The notes below the pieces were generated by a model that saw only the letters and a list, made by a program, of their open reading frames with translations, was not told where the DNA came from and searched no databases. Positions 34,318 through 43,112 of a stretch of 64,000 nucleotides of DNA are shown here, in pieces. Location: contig NZ_JAPFQN010000004.1 of the NCBI RefSeq assembly GCF_026241165.1, positions 62,001 to 126,000 on the forward strand. The letters are read 5' to 3'. Positions within the stretch are counted from its first letter, which is position 1. Each line of letters opens with the position of its first letter. Source of the stretch: Mangrovivirga halotolerans. Its GTDB lineage: Bacteria > Bacteroidota > Bacteroidia > Cytophagales > Cyclobacteriaceae. A program made the translations under genes and the position numbers.

Positions 34318-34962
34318 ATGAAAAATACATTGATGATAGATCGCTTGTCCATAGAGAAAATGGACAAGCGTTTTCGTACTAACCTTATTAATTGCATATC
34401 TGGATTTAAATCCCTGAATTTATGTGGGACAATCAGTACAGAAGGTGTGACTAATGTTGCGCCTATCAGCTCTGTGGTTCATATCGGGGCAGACCCTCCT
34501 TTACAAGGGATGATTATCCGACCGGTTTCGGTTCCCAGGGATACCTATCAAAATATAATTGACACCGGGTATTTTACCTTAAATCACGTTCAAGAAGGAT
34601 TTTATAAACAGGCTCATCAATCTGCAGCCAGATATGACAGAGACAAATCTGAATTTGAAAAGACAGGTTTGACGGCAGAGTTTATAAATGATTTTAAAGC
34701 ACCATTTGTAGGTGAATCAATTGTTAAAACCGGGTTTAAATTAATTGAAGAGATCGACATTAGATCTAATGGAACCAAAATGCTTATTGGAGAAGTAATT
34801 CAGATGCATATTCCTGAAAGCTTCATCAGTGATGATGGTTATTTGGATATTCACAAAGCCGGCAGCTTAACAGTTAGTGGTTTGGATGGTTATTACAAGA
34901 CCGAAATAATAGATCGTCTTTCATATCCCAAGCCAGATAAAAAATTAGAAAGTATAGGTTGA
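34318..34962 (+). CDS. Flavin reductase-like protein (FMN-binding split barrel)
   Basis: 214 residues. The split-barrel flavoreductase features are I-S-T-E-G-V-T-N-V-A-P-I-S-S-V and P-R-D-T-Y-Q-N-I near residue 75. These proteins bind FMN and reduce it with NAD(P)H, often for a partner monooxygenase. It follows the SDR by 6 bp and ends at a strong terminator. The partner enzyme is not obvious; the neighbouring SDR may supply or use reduced flavin, which is speculation. Confidence 0.85.
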   Translation: MKNTLMIDRLSIEKMDKRFRTNLINCISGFKSLNLCGTISTEGVTNVAPISSVVHIGADPPLQGMIIRPVSVPRDTYQNIIDTGYFTLNHVQEGFYKQAHQSAARYDRDKSEFEKTGLTAEFINDFKAPFVGESIVKTGFKLIEEIDIRSNGTKMLIGEVIQMHIPESFISDDGYLDIHKAGSLTVSGLDGYYKTEIIDRLSYPKPDKKLESIG

Positions 34963-34970
34963 AAATGATG

Positions 34971-34994
34971 AAAAGCTCTCGTTTGAGAGCTTTT
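34971..34994 (+). terminator. Intrinsic terminator of the DUF6435-SDR-flavin reductase operon
   Basis: Perfect 10-bp stem AAAAGCTCTC / GAGAGCTTTT with a 4-nt loop and a T run. It can also act on the convergent ABC1 gene. Confidence 0.9.
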
Positions 34995-35005
34995 TTTAAT
35001 TGTTT

Positions 35006-36346
35006 TTAAGCGTCAGCTACTTCAGCTTTGTTCATAAATGTGGTTGTATCCACTGTTGCTCCCAGCATATGAAGCAGCCGGTAAAGTCCGAAGTAGGTTC
35101 TGTTTATATAAATAGCATGTCTGGAACCTCTTGCAGTACCGATTTTTTTTAGTTTTTTATCCTTGCTCAATGCCTGTCCGGTATTATTTATTTTTTCAAA
35201 ATAACTTCTATCTGAAAAATCAAATTTCCCTGCTATAATTGGTTCGGCTACCATGCCGATTATTTCGCGATAAACTTCAATAAGATATTTTTTAGTATCA
35301 GGAGTATCCTCATTTTTAATAATTTCCAGTTCGATTAAATACTTCATGAGCATTTCATCATTATCAATCACTTCTTTGTTAATCAGAGCAAAGAAAGAGT
35401 TGTAAAAGTGTTCTGGAATTTCTTTTGTGCACCCAAAATCAAGTACACCAAGATTCCCTTCCTTAGTAATCACAAAATTGCCCGGATGAGGATCAGCATG
35501 TACAATTCCTAATTGATGAACCTGGTAATTGTAAAAATTCCATAAAGCCTGCCCGATCTGATCTGCCCCTGCACGGTCTGTGCCTTTATTTTTTTCTATA
35601 TAATCTTTTAAAGAAGGGCCATCCAGCCACTCCATAACCAGAATTTTTTCTGAAGAAAGGTCTTTTTTGAATTCTGGAAATACCACTCCCTCCAGGTGAT
35701 TACATTTTTGAGAAATGTACATTCCCTGACTGAGTTCCTGAACGTAATCCGTTTCTTCTATTAATTTTGATTCAACTTCCTTGACATAGTAGTCCAGATC
35801 TTTTAATGATAGATTCAATAATTTAGCAGCCAAGGGTCTGGCTATTTTCAGATCCGATTGAATACTGTCAGCTACGCCGGGATATTGAATTTTAACTGCG
35901 TAATTCTCATCACCAATTGAAGCTTTATGCACTTGTCCGATTGAGGCTGCATACTTCGCTTCCGAGCTAAATTCATCAAAAACCTCAGATGGCTTTTTCC
36001 CAAGATATTTCATGAATGTCTTTTTGATCAAGGGGCCACTTAACGGAGGTACTCGATTCTGACTCAGTGCAAATCTTTCCTGGTAAGCCAATGGCAACAT
36101 CTGGTCTTCCATAGAAAGCATTTGAGCCACCTTTAATACTGAGCCTTTTAATTCACTTAAAAGTCCGTAAATGTCTTCAGCATTAGCTTCATCAAGCGAT
36201 TCTTGTGTGACTTTTCCCCCGGTAGCCTTTTTGGCATAATGCTTAACATAGTTACCACCTACCTTGAAACCTGTACTCAAAAATTTACTGGCCCGCTTTA
36301 CTTTTCCTGCGGGAATACTATCCTGTCTCTTCTTTGTCATCTTCAC
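35006..36346 (-). CDS. ABC1/AarF (UbiB-like) atypical kinase
   Basis: 446 residues, with UbiB-family motifs in order: the K-x-G-Q-like N-terminal motif reads L-K-V-A-Q-M-L (Gly replaced by Ala), the Ala-rich loop A-A-S-I-G-Q-V-H-K-A, a Lys in Y-A-V-K-I-Q-Y-P-G, then H-A-D-P-H-P-G-N-F (catalytic) and L-D-F-G-C (metal). UbiB/COQ8 proteins support quinone synthesis through an ATPase activity. Here the gene is coupled (9 bp) to a TetR-like protein, a pairing I recall from Bacteroidota and some mycobacteria. No transmembrane anchor is obvious. Confidence 0.88.
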   Translation of the reverse strand: MKMTKKRQDSIPAGKVKRASKFLSTGFKVGGNYVKHYAKKATGGKVTQESLDEANAEDIYGLLSELKGSVLKVAQMLSMEDQMLPLAYQERFALSQNRVPPLSGPLIKKTFMKYLGKKPSEVFDEFSSEAKYAASIGQVHKASIGDENYAVKIQYPGVADSIQSDLKIARPLAAKLLNLSLKDLDYYVKEVESKLIEETDYVQELSQGMYISQKCNHLEGVVFPEFKKDLSSEKILVMEWLDGPSLKDYIEKNKGTDRAGADQIGQALWNFYNYQVHQLGIVHADPHPGNFVITKEGNLGVLDFGCTKEIPEHFYNSFFALINKEVIDNDEMLMKYLIELEIIKNEDTPDTKKYLIEVYREIIGMVAEPIIAGKFDFSDRSYFEKINNTGQALSKDKKLKKIGTARGSRHAIYINRTYFGLYRLLHMLGATVDTTTFMNKAEVADA

Positions 36347-36355
36347 ATTAAGTTA

Positions 36356-36985
36356 TTATCGAAATTGTCTGAACATGAACTTTCCAAAATCAACTGCTGC
36401 ATCAAAAACTCCACCACTGATAAGTTCAAAACCAAGCCTTACACTTTTCTCTATTGCTTCATCAGTTTTCTCGAAGTTTTTACTAGTGTCATTGCACCAG
36501 AAATTTATCAGAAAGATCAACTGGGCTAAAAATGGATTTTTGAGTTGTCCCTGAATTGGAAGTTTAATGATTTCACCTCCTTCAACCCCTTCATCGACTA
36601 ATTCATTTACATAATTTTTAAATGATTTGTAAAAGGGTTTTAGGTAGCCCGGAGTTTTTTGTGGCTTTGTAAAAGCATCCTGTCGATACAATACGTAGCT
36701 TCTGTTATTTTTAAGGATCTCAAAGAAGGTGTAGTAAAAGAAAAGCATTTTTTCTCTTACAGGATACATTTCGTATTCTTCTTCTTTACCTAATGATTTA
36801 ATTGTATCATCAAAAAATCCCTGCCAGATATCAGCTTCTAATGATTCGAAGGAGCTGTAATGGGCGTAGAATTCCTCTTCTTTGATCTTTAGTTTCTTAC
36901 AGAAGGCCAGTACTGATCGCAATGGCTCCGGATCAACTAGTAGATGATTTATGTAATTATTTTTTAATCTTTGTGATGTTACCAT
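36356..36985 (-). CDS. TetR-like protein paired with the ABC1 kinase
   Basis: 209 residues. The N-terminal 50 residues resemble a TetR helix-turn-helix in outline (I-K-E-E-E-F-Y-A-H-Y-S-S-F-E-S-L-E), but the usual G-x-x-x-x-T-V-R core is weak. The rest is a helical ligand-binding-type domain. It is probably the regulator or partner of the kinase gene 9 bp downstream. It could have lost DNA binding. Confidence 0.68.
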   Translation of the reverse strand: MVTSQRLKNNYINHLLVDPEPLRSVLAFCKKLKIKEEEFYAHYSSFESLEADIWQGFFDDTIKSLGKEEEYEMYPVREKMLFFYYTFFEILKNNRSYVLYRQDAFTKPQKTPGYLKPFYKSFKNYVNELVDEGVEGGEIIKLPIQGQLKNPFLAQLIFLINFWCNDTSKNFEKTDEAIEKSVRLGFELISGGVFDAAVDFGKFMFRQFR

Positions 36986-37040
36986 GTATTTTAAACAAAT
37001 GAGGTAACATATTGTTGGAGGATTTCAATAAATTATTTAA

Positions 37041-40000
37041 TTAATTTTTAAGCCTGGATTCTTTAAGTTCCTCGATCTCAGGTTTGAATTCATCCTGGTA
37101 AAATCTCCTGATAAACTTAAGGTTTCTTCCGGCTCCCATGTTACTTTTTATCCCTGTTAAACTGGCTTTTACAAGGAAATTAATGAAGGAACGATGATCT
37201 ACACGTTCATAAAACATGTAACGCGGCTTTTTGTACCACTCTTCTGTATTATTCTTTTTAAGGATCATATTGGCAAAAAATCCGCCCAAAGTACCCTGAA
37301 CGCCACCTTCTTTGTCGGTATTTACTTTTAAGAGAGTCATTGACATATCCTGGTAATAAAATCCCATGTTACCGTAAATGTTGTCTTTATAACCCTGGGC
37401 AAAAACCATGGCGGTATCTAATTGCCCCGAATTAAACCTGATCATAGCAGATGGTTCAAGAAATGCATTCATTTCCGGCAATGGCATAGGAGCCAGGCCA
37501 ATGGTGGTTTTAAAGGCCCCTTCTTCACTATTCATATTGAAGTCAAGATCCAAAGTTAATTTACTTGTGCCCATCAGGTCACCCTGCATACTAATCAGCA
37601 TATGTGAACTGTCTGGTGGATTGCTGAAAATATTGGACAGATTGCCCGAAACATCAGTGAGGATAACGTCACCGGGCCTTAAACCGTTTTCAGGGACCTC
37701 TCTGTATCTCAGGAATCCACCAAAAGTAGTGATCTTATCTATATTGAGACCCAGTGGACTATTGCGGACAAACTCATTTGGGAAAGGTTTGTTTTCACTT
37801 TTATCAACTGGTTTATTTTTATCCCTGTAGATATTTAATTCCGGGTTTTTAATAATTATTTCTTTGGCTACAATTGTTGAATCATTGAGCAATTCAAGAG
37901 TATTGAAATCTTTAATTACCGTTTCTCCAAGTCGTAGCGTAACAATATCTTCTTCGTAGTTTTGTGACTCAGCAAGTATCTCAGGGGGTAGGGTAGGTAC
38001 AATTCGAAAGTCTGTTACGGTCAGGGTTTGAGAAATATCGTTCCAAATCGTATAACCACTTTGTATATTATATGAAGCCAAAGGATAGAAGAAGTAATCA
38101 AAACCGGTTTCAAGGGCTCTATAGCTCCAGATATCTTTATTTTTTGTGAAATCTGCCTTCAGGTCTTTGCATCCAAGTCTAAAGCCCTGGACTGCAAGTC
38201 GTTCCTGGTAAGGGTCTGCAATTGAAAAATTAACCTGGTTTATAGCAAAATTATCGATGTCTATTTTAGAAAGGGCGGTAAACTTTTTGATAATAAAGTC
38301 ATTTGCTTCCTCTTTTAAATTAAATACATCGGAGTTATCAGTAGCCTGAATGTTATCACCTGTCAGGAGTTTGGTATAGGTCACTCCGTCAACGACCAAA
38401 GATCCGGCTGTGAATTCTTTTTTAGAAAATAGTACAGGGATATCCCAATTGTTAATAGAAATTTTTTCCGTGTTAGCCTGCCAGTTTTTAGTGCTGTCTT
38501 TAGGAGTTCCTTCGGCATTGGTAATAACCAAGGACCCGGGATCCATACCGGTAGTAATGCTATCAGCTTTAATTATGATGTCCTTATTTTCGAAATCCAC
38601 TCCTGAAAAAGCAAACATTCCTCCATCAGGCCAGTGAATACCAGTTGAATCTCTCAGGGTTTCAAGGCCACTTACCGAACCATTGATCAAGGCAGTACTT
38701 ATTTTTGTGATGTTTCCTGAGGAATCTGTGAGATTTATCGAAAGACTTCCGTTTATGATTGATGTGTTCTCTGATGAAAATGAAAATTTACCGGCTTCCT
38801 TTTTTGTTATATTTTTTTTGTTGATATCAATTTTTATCGCAGGCTCTTCCAGTTCAATTGACCTGAAACTAAGTTCATTCTTATTTATACCTTTTGAAAG
38901 ATCATAGGCATTTGCTGTTAGAAATGGGATTTCTGCATTGATAGTAATTCCCCTGTTCAGTTTTTTATTATCTGCATTGATCAATAGATTATCAAAAATC
39001 ACTTTGTCAGAGCTGGAGCTTGAATATACTCTGTCAGCACTTAATTCATGGCCCATGCCAAGATGCTTAAAAAGTAATGTTTTGAAATCGATCTTATATT
39101 TATTGAAGCCAAATTCTATGCTGTCTGTGGTATTATTCCATTTAAGATCTGTAGTATAAAAAGCTGCATTTGGGGTTGTCAGATGCCAGGTAGAATCTCT
39201 TTTGATATTAAATTCTGTTTCTTTGAGATTTACTGCCTTTAAGTTTATTCCCTTAATGGTTTTTTTTCTTAAAACAGAACCGGTTGAATCGACCCTGGCT
39301 TTATTGCGGATCAGATATTCTAAATTACCTTTTTCGATGGTAGCACTGTCAGCAGAAATTACCAGGTCTTTAATTAATTTGTTTTTAGACAGTCTATAAA
39401 GCCTGATTCCCTCTCCAATATATTTCACATCTGAAGATAAGCTGTCTTGTGGAGGTTTTTCAAATTCCAGGTCCTGAATGAAAATTCTATTAAAATCATT
39501 TCTTACAACCGGAAATCTTGATTTTATAATTCCGCCATTATTTAATGAGAGAATTATATACTCAGTAGAAGCTGTATTTATTGTAGCCTGGTTTAAACTT
39601 TCTTCAAGACTCATTTCTTCATACCAGAGCATATTATCGATATCAATCTTCATGCCCGTCGTTAATATTTGTGGAGAACTGGAGCCCCGATATCCACTTA
39701 TTTCAAGTCTGGCATTATCAATTATTAGATTATCAATCTTTGCATTTAACCATGCTTTAGGCAGGTCCCTTAGAATGTTTTCTTTATTCTGTGTCTTATT
39801 TATATTTGATGACCTGATAAAAAAATCTGGACTATTGAGATAGACTTCTTTCAATGAAACCGTGCTGTCTTTATTAAGCATGGTTTTATCAAGTCCGTCA
39901 AGTATAATTTCTGGCAGATAAGCTTCAAAGTCTGGTGTTTTAGCTCCATCTTTCTGTTTGCTGATTTTTAATTTATTGACCTTGAGTATCTCAGACTTCG

Positions 40001-41273
40001 AGGAAAATTCGATGCTTGAAGCATTAAAGTTCAACTCCCGGTTTCCTGATCGGTAATTTGGGCTAAAAAACCGGACTCCAAGGTCAGTATAAGACGGAAA
40101 ATAGTTTCCGGTAGATATCATCGTACTATCCAAAATGTAGTCATAGACACTGATCTCCATTTGAGGAAGATGCAGTACACCACCGTTTTCCTGTTCAAAG
40201 ATCATTTTTCCATGAGCCATTGTAAAAGTATCGACTTCGATGGTGTTAAAAACAGATGATAAGAATGCGGATAAATTATTATCCTGTTTAACGGACTTTT
40301 CTCCGCTGATCATTTTTTTTACCCAATGGTTTTTTGTGTTAAATGTGGTTTCAGTCAGAGTTATGGCCCCTACATCTAATATATTTTTTTGATAAGACCT
40401 GTTGAAATCAATATTTCTGATCTCTAAACCCGGGGTATTGTAATAAAATAAATTTTGAACCTCATCATGTGAAATATCCTCAGATGGCTGAATGGTAAAG
40501 TCAGTGATGCGTATTGCTGAGTTTAATGTATTTATTTTTAGGCTGTCAAAACTCACAAAGTGAACAGAGTCTTTCAGAAAAATTTTCTGGGGGCCTGAAT
40601 AAAAAGTAACATTATCAGCACTTAAAAATTTCGACTTATTTTCTACTGCTGATCTGTTTAGTAAAAAATCATCGATATTCAGGTTTAGATCATCAAGTAT
40701 CACTGGCCATAATTGCTCATCTCTTAAAAGCAGATATTCAACATTGGCATCATTTATACTGAGGTTATTAATTTTGAATTCTTCAAGGTATTCAGAAATC
40801 TGATTATAGATTTTACCCACTTCGCCACTTAAGGAAGTAGAATTTTGTCTTCCGGAGGTTTTAATGGTAATTACCGGAGAATCAAGACGAATGCTTTGAA
40901 CTTCCAGTTTTTTAGTCCAATAAACCAAAATAAGTTGTTTGACATCCAGTGTGAGATCCGGAATTAATATCTTAACCATGTTGGAGGTATCCTTCAGGTT
41001 ATAAAAATCGGAAGAATCTTTAGGTGTCAGATGTATGTCTTTAAACTCTGCCTTGCTTGCTAAAAATGATACAGATATGTCGGAATAACTAAATTGATAT
41101 TTGCCGTCAGTCTTTTCTGCTATCTTTTCTTCTAAGAAATCATACAGGTAAGATTTTGTAAGATTTTTCGTAATTAGAAAGAAAGGAATCAATAGAATAA
41201 TTAAGGAAAAACCAATGATCACACCATGGCGACGATAAAATGGTTTTTTATGTCTTGTTTTTCCTTCGGGCAT
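37041..41273 (-). CDS. Giant AsmA-like membrane-anchored protein, 1410 residues
   Basis: 1410 residues. A basic N-terminus and one hydrophobic helix (residues about 14-35) anchor it in the inner membrane. The rest is almost entirely beta-strand with repeated I-x-x-L-x-L-D-x-x patterns (for example L-E-V-Q-S-I-R-L-D-S-P, I-N-N-L-S-I-N-D-A-N-V) and ends in a region like the AsmA/TamB C-terminus (T-L-G-G-F-F-A-N-M-I-L). Such AsmA-like proteins form long hydrophobic grooves proposed to carry lipids between membranes. It is encoded alone between the TetR/ABC1 pair and the ammonium transporter. Sequence is divergent and the assignment is by architecture. Confidence 0.7.
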   Translation of the reverse strand: MPEGKTRHKKPFYRRHGVIIGFSLIILLIPFFLITKNLTKSYLYDFLEEKIAEKTDGKYQFSYSDISVSFLASKAEFKDIHLTPKDSSDFYNLKDTSNMVKILIPDLTLDVKQLILVYWTKKLEVQSIRLDSPVITIKTSGRQNSTSLSGEVGKIYNQISEYLEEFKINNLSINDANVEYLLLRDEQLWPVILDDLNLNIDDFLLNRSAVENKSKFLSADNVTFYSGPQKIFLKDSVHFVSFDSLKINTLNSAIRITDFTIQPSEDISHDEVQNLFYYNTPGLEIRNIDFNRSYQKNILDVGAITLTETTFNTKNHWVKKMISGEKSVKQDNNLSAFLSSVFNTIEVDTFTMAHGKMIFEQENGGVLHLPQMEISVYDYILDSTMISTGNYFPSYTDLGVRFFSPNYRSGNRELNFNASSIEFSSKSEILKVNKLKISKQKDGAKTPDFEAYLPEIILDGLDKTMLNKDSTVSLKEVYLNSPDFFIRSSNINKTQNKENILRDLPKAWLNAKIDNLIIDNARLEISGYRGSSSPQILTTGMKIDIDNMLWYEEMSLEESLNQATINTASTEYIILSLNNGGIIKSRFPVVRNDFNRIFIQDLEFEKPPQDSLSSDVKYIGEGIRLYRLSKNKLIKDLVISADSATIEKGNLEYLIRNKARVDSTGSVLRKKTIKGINLKAVNLKETEFNIKRDSTWHLTTPNAAFYTTDLKWNNTTDSIEFGFNKYKIDFKTLLFKHLGMGHELSADRVYSSSSSDKVIFDNLLINADNKKLNRGITINAEIPFLTANAYDLSKGINKNELSFRSIELEEPAIKIDINKKNITKKEAGKFSFSSENTSIINGSLSINLTDSSGNITKISTALINGSVSGLETLRDSTGIHWPDGGMFAFSGVDFENKDIIIKADSITTGMDPGSLVITNAEGTPKDSTKNWQANTEKISINNWDIPVLFSKKEFTAGSLVVDGVTYTKLLTGDNIQATDNSDVFNLKEEANDFIIKKFTALSKIDIDNFAINQVNFSIADPYQERLAVQGFRLGCKDLKADFTKNKDIWSYRALETGFDYFFYPLASYNIQSGYTIWNDISQTLTVTDFRIVPTLPPEILAESQNYEEDIVTLRLGETVIKDFNTLELLNDSTIVAKEIIIKNPELNIYRDKNKPVDKSENKPFPNEFVRNSPLGLNIDKITTFGGFLRYREVPENGLRPGDVILTDVSGNLSNIFSNPPDSSHMLISMQGDLMGTSKLTLDLDFNMNSEEGAFKTTIGLAPMPLPEMNAFLEPSAMIRFNSGQLDTAMVFAQGYKDNIYGNMGFYYQDMSMTLLKVNTDKEGGVQGTLGGFFANMILKKNNTEEWYKKPRYMFYERVDHRSFINFLVKASLTGIKSNMGAGRNLKFIRRFYQDEFKPEIEELKESRLKN

Positions 41274-41317
41274 AGAGTTACAAGGTATTATTATGCAGTT
41301 TAGACAAAAACCTTCAT

Positions 41318-41357
41318 AAAAAAAAGACCCCTTAGCTGCAGGCGCAGTTCGGGGGTC
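41318..41357 (-). terminator. Terminator of the ammonium transporter gene
   Basis: GACCCC (41326-41331) pairs with GGGGTC (41352-41357), with an inner CTGC/GCAG stem, and a T8 run follows on the minus strand. Confidence 0.8.
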
Positions 41358-41397
41358 AGATTGCTCATAACAGGTGAAGAAATAAGGAAGATCTTAC

Positions 41398-42744
41398 TTA
41401 GTCGTTGTAGACGATTGTATACCCTCTGATTCCGTGTTCGTGGCTGTCGAGGCCTTCAGTTTCGTGTTTTGCTGATACACGGATTCCAAATGTTTTTTTC
41501 ATTATAAAGAATATGATAAATGCTGAGGTAAAGGCCGCACCACCACAAATTGCAACTCCTTTTAACTGGGTTAAAAATTGACTCCATCCTGCCATAGAGC
41601 CGAATATTCCAACAGCTAAGGTTCCAAATACTCCGCAGGTAAGGTGTACAGAAACCGCTCCGACACAATCATCAAGCTTTAATTTGTCTAAAAATACAGC
41701 AGAGAAAACTACGAGTGTTCCACTGATCAATCCAATAAAGAGCGAATCAGTTATATTCATTACATCAGCTCCGGCAGTAATCCCTACAAGCCCGGCTAGA
41801 ACGCCATTTAGTACCATGCCGAAATCAAGGCGATTAAACATGAAGTAACCCGTGAAGCAACCTCCAAGTGCTCCTGCACAAGCTGCCAAACTAGTGTTGA
41901 CAAGTACGATTGAGGTAGCCATAGGATCGGCAGAAAGAACAGAGCCTCCATTGAATCCAAACCATCCTAGCCATAATAGAAAAACACCGATTGTTGCAAG
42001 AGGGACACTACTCCCTGCTTTATCAACTACTTTTCCATCAACATATTTGCCGATACGAGGGCCAATCATGATAATTCCGGCAAGCGCTCCCCAGCCACCC
42101 ACTGAATGTACAAGTGTTGAGCCGGCAAAATCATAAAAACCCATCGCATCTAATGCTCCGCCACCCCATTTCCAGCTACCGATAACAGGGTAGATTAACC
42201 CGACAAATATTACGGTAAAGATAAAATAGGCGTTTATTTTAATTCGTTCAGCCACGGCACCTGAAACTATAGTGGCAGCAGTAGCGGCAAACATTCCCTG
42301 GAACAGGAAGTCAGTCCAATATGTGTATCCCGAATTATAACTAAGGCCGGAAGTATCACTTAACAGAAATCCTGAAAAGTCAAACCATCCTGGCCCGTCT
42401 GCAAATGCAGGATACATCAAGTTGAATCCGAAGAAAGCAAAAGTTAACAAGCCGATTGCGGGGGTTAATGTGTTTTTGAAAAGGATATTAACGGTATTTT
42501 TAGCTTGCGTAAATCCTGCTTCCACAGCTGCAAAACCCAAGTGCATGATAAACACCAGCGCTGTACACAGCATCATCCAGGTATTATTAGTAGTTAAAAT
42601 ATTTAATTCTTGTTGTTCTTTTAAAGATTCGATCTCTGCCATCGCAAAAGATGAAGCGGTTGATGAACCTGGTTCAACATCTGTCAGTACTGAAAAATCG
42701 CTTCCTGTACTGATCAATAAGTCATGAATAATTTCGGTTAGCAT
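41398..42744 (-). CDS. amt: Ammonium transporter (Amt/MEP/Rh)
   Basis: 448 residues with 11 transmembrane helices by eye. The family Asp (D-F-A-G-S, about residue 210) and the twin pore histidines (L-V-H-S-V-G-G and S-V-H-L-T-C-G) are present, as is A-A-V-E-A-G-F near the start of the core. The N-terminus has about 45 extra residues before the first core helix, some of which may be a signal or a surface segment. It imports ammonium across the inner membrane. No PII (glnB/glnK) gene is adjacent, unlike many loci. An inverted repeat lies upstream. Confidence 0.94.
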   Translation of the reverse strand: MLTEIIHDLLISTGSDFSVLTDVEPGSSTASSFAMAEIESLKEQQELNILTTNNTWMMLCTALVFIMHLGFAAVEAGFTQAKNTVNILFKNTLTPAIGLLTFAFFGFNLMYPAFADGPGWFDFSGFLLSDTSGLSYNSGYTYWTDFLFQGMFAATAATIVSGAVAERIKINAYFIFTVIFVGLIYPVIGSWKWGGGALDAMGFYDFAGSTLVHSVGGWGALAGIIMIGPRIGKYVDGKVVDKAGSSVPLATIGVFLLWLGWFGFNGGSVLSADPMATSIVLVNTSLAACAGALGGCFTGYFMFNRLDFGMVLNGVLAGLVGITAGADVMNITDSLFIGLISGTLVVFSAVFLDKLKLDDCVGAVSVHLTCGVFGTLAVGIFGSMAGWSQFLTQLKGVAICGGAAFTSAFIIFFIMKKTFGIRVSAKHETEGLDSHEHGIRGYTIVYND

Positions 42745-43112
42745 ATGAACTTATAATTCAGTAAAAAAATGTATATGTTTAATTTTTAGGTTTAATAACA
42801 ACCCTAATTTTATATAATTTTTGTTTAAAAGGAATTATTAGGGTTTAAAATAATCCTGAATTTTGATTTTTAATGAAATTTGTAATTGTATAGGGGTGTT
42901 TTTGAAAGAGTTGTAGTGGATTTGTTGAAAATATGGTGATAGATGGGTTTATTTTTAATGAGAGGGGTGAGGCATTAGTAGAATTTTTATGTCTGATCTG
43001 TTTTATTGATAAAAACACATCAATAGCCTCTTATATTTAAATATTATCAATAAAGTCCAGTTTGTTGAATAATAGAATAAAGGGTGTTTATTTTGTTGAA
43101 AATTATCAAAGC
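42745..43112. other. AT-rich intergenic region between amt and mscS
   Basis: 368 bp without a gene, divergently flanked. It contains the inverted repeat at 42800-42845 and a TATATTTA near 43032 (one mismatch to the -7 element). Nothing else recognised. Confidence 0.6.
42800..42845. repeat. Inverted repeat upstream of amt
   Basis: AACCCTAAT (42800-42808) and ATTAGGGTT (42837-42845), perfect 9-bp arms with a 28-bp AT-only-rich spacer, 56 bp before the amt start. Possible operator for nitrogen control; no match to a known box. Confidence 0.45.

Noticed and set aside
37408-39843. Plus-strand ORFs up to 140 codons
   Set aside because: They lie antisense to the AsmA-like gene and have no promoter or recognisable motif.
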